Shown here piece by piece: positions 63,612-64,000 of a DNA stretch of 64,000 nt. Numbering within the stretch: position 1 is the first letter of the stretch; each line of letters opens with the position of its first letter. Under the pieces are notes generated by a model. It saw only the letters and a program-made list of their open reading frames with translations, was not told where the DNA came from and searched no databases. A program made the translations under genes and the position numbers. Source of the DNA: Anaerovibrio lipolyticus DSM 3074. Its GTDB lineage: Bacteria > Bacillota > Negativicutes > Selenomonadales > Selenomonadaceae. The stretch covers positions 1 to 64,000 of the forward strand of contig NZ_FQYW01000010.1 of the NCBI RefSeq assembly GCF_900141865.1, read 5' to 3'.

Positions 63612-64000
63612 TTAGAATGAATATTTAACACCAAACATAAAGTTTCTGCCCATTTCTGGCAATGCTCCAGTGCTATAGCTTGCCAATGCCTTAGTTTCAT
63701 ACGCAGCATTGGTAATATTATTTACATTTAAGTAAAGCTGTAAATCCTTGTTTAACCGATAGTTAAGAGCAAGATCCCACACATTAAAGCTGCCAGAAGT
63801 AAAATACCGTGTGTCATTACCGGAATAAATGCTACATGCCAAATCAGCAAACCACTTTTCCTTGTCGTAGGTTAAATGAAATCTATATACATTCCGTGGA
63901 CGGAACTTGTTGATCATCATATCATCAGTAGTCCCATCAGGGTTAATATGGGTATTTTTAGCATGATAGTTCTCATTTACCCAGCTATAGGTACCACTGA
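63612..64000 (-). CDS. TonB-dependent receptor, C-terminal part (runs off the window)
   Basis: The last ~129 residues of a TonB-dependent outer-membrane receptor; the frame is open to the window edge. It shows the final barrel strands: TYSWVNENYHAKN, RPRNVYRFHLTYDKEKWFAD, FNVWDLALNYRLNKDLQLYL, NVNNITNAAYETKA and the C-terminal Phe in FMFGVKYSF needed for barrel assembly. It heads the second uptake set (receptor, binding protein, permease, ATPase). The cargo is probably an iron complex or heme. Confidence 0.9.
   Translation of the reverse strand, partial: SGTYSWVNENYHAKNTHINPDGTTDDMMINKFRPRNVYRFHLTYDKEKWFADLACSIYSGNDTRYFTSGSFNVWDLALNYRLNKDLQLYLNVNNITNAAYETKALASYSTGALPEMGRNFMFGVKYSF

Overview
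The window comes from a low-GC, diderm member of the Firmicutes, most likely Negativicutes (Selenomonas/Anaerovibrio-like). It carries outer-membrane systems: an autotransporter, two TonB-dependent receptors, and a TolC/AcrA/AcrB-type tripartite pump. These sit beside Firmicute-like housekeeping genes (SpoIIIE/FtsK, family II pyrophosphatase, PcrA). The assignment rests on gene content only; no rRNA is present.

Region 1 (1-7 kb) is an accessory island: an unassigned structured stretch, a Rpn-type PD-(D/E)XK protein, an autotransporter whose start region is out of frame at a G6 tract, a RelB/ParE-like toxin-antitoxin (TA) pair, a truncated second autotransporter 3' end abutting a HigBA module, a NaChBac-type voltage-gated channel and a tiny secreted acidic protein. 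A 76-78 bp element with 20-bp direct repeats lies upstream of both the autotransporter and the small secreted protein. Region 2 (7-17 kb) holds secreted proteins of unknown role, an orphan radical SAM/SPASM enzyme, a 5'-nucleotidase, a membrane protein, a frameshifted TetR gene, an Sfp-like transferase and a chemoreceptor. Region 3 (17-31 kb) is mostly core: pcrA-ligA-rluD, ppaC, trmL, ilvD, and ftsK-MATE-cobO.

Region 4 (31-43 kb) has a RelA/SpoT-fold protein, the tolC-MFP-RND operon, RNase H, MTA/SAH deaminase, an M15 peptidase, and a plus-strand OppA-M20 pair. Region 5 (43-50 kb) is a minus-strand series: L,D-transpeptidase, serine hydrolase, oppB-oppC-oppD-oppF, D-Ala-D-Ala dipeptidase. 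With OppA and the M15/M20 peptidases it looks like a cell-wall peptide uptake and recycling locus. oppD is out of frame at a C6 tract. Region 6 (50-55 kb) has ahcY, surE, two tandem tRNA-Lys(CUU) under a consensus promoter, a CinA-N protein, an AraC regulator and a 65-residue protein with a C-terminal membrane helix.

Region 7 (55-64 kb) is devoted to TonB/ABC import. A cobalamin riboswitch with an intrinsic terminator precedes a BtuF-like lipoprotein and a TonB receptor. Upstream lie an ATPase-permease pair and a second set (receptor, binding protein, permease, ATPase), whose receptor runs off the window edge.

Three genes are disrupted by what looks like one extra base in a homopolymer of six or seven, so either consensus error or slippage must be considered. 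I saw no CRISPR array, prophage, intact transposase, or clear new multi-gene defence system. The best candidates for something undescribed are the shared direct-repeat element, the 60.6 kb and 50.2 kb structured leaders, and the orphan radical SAM gene.
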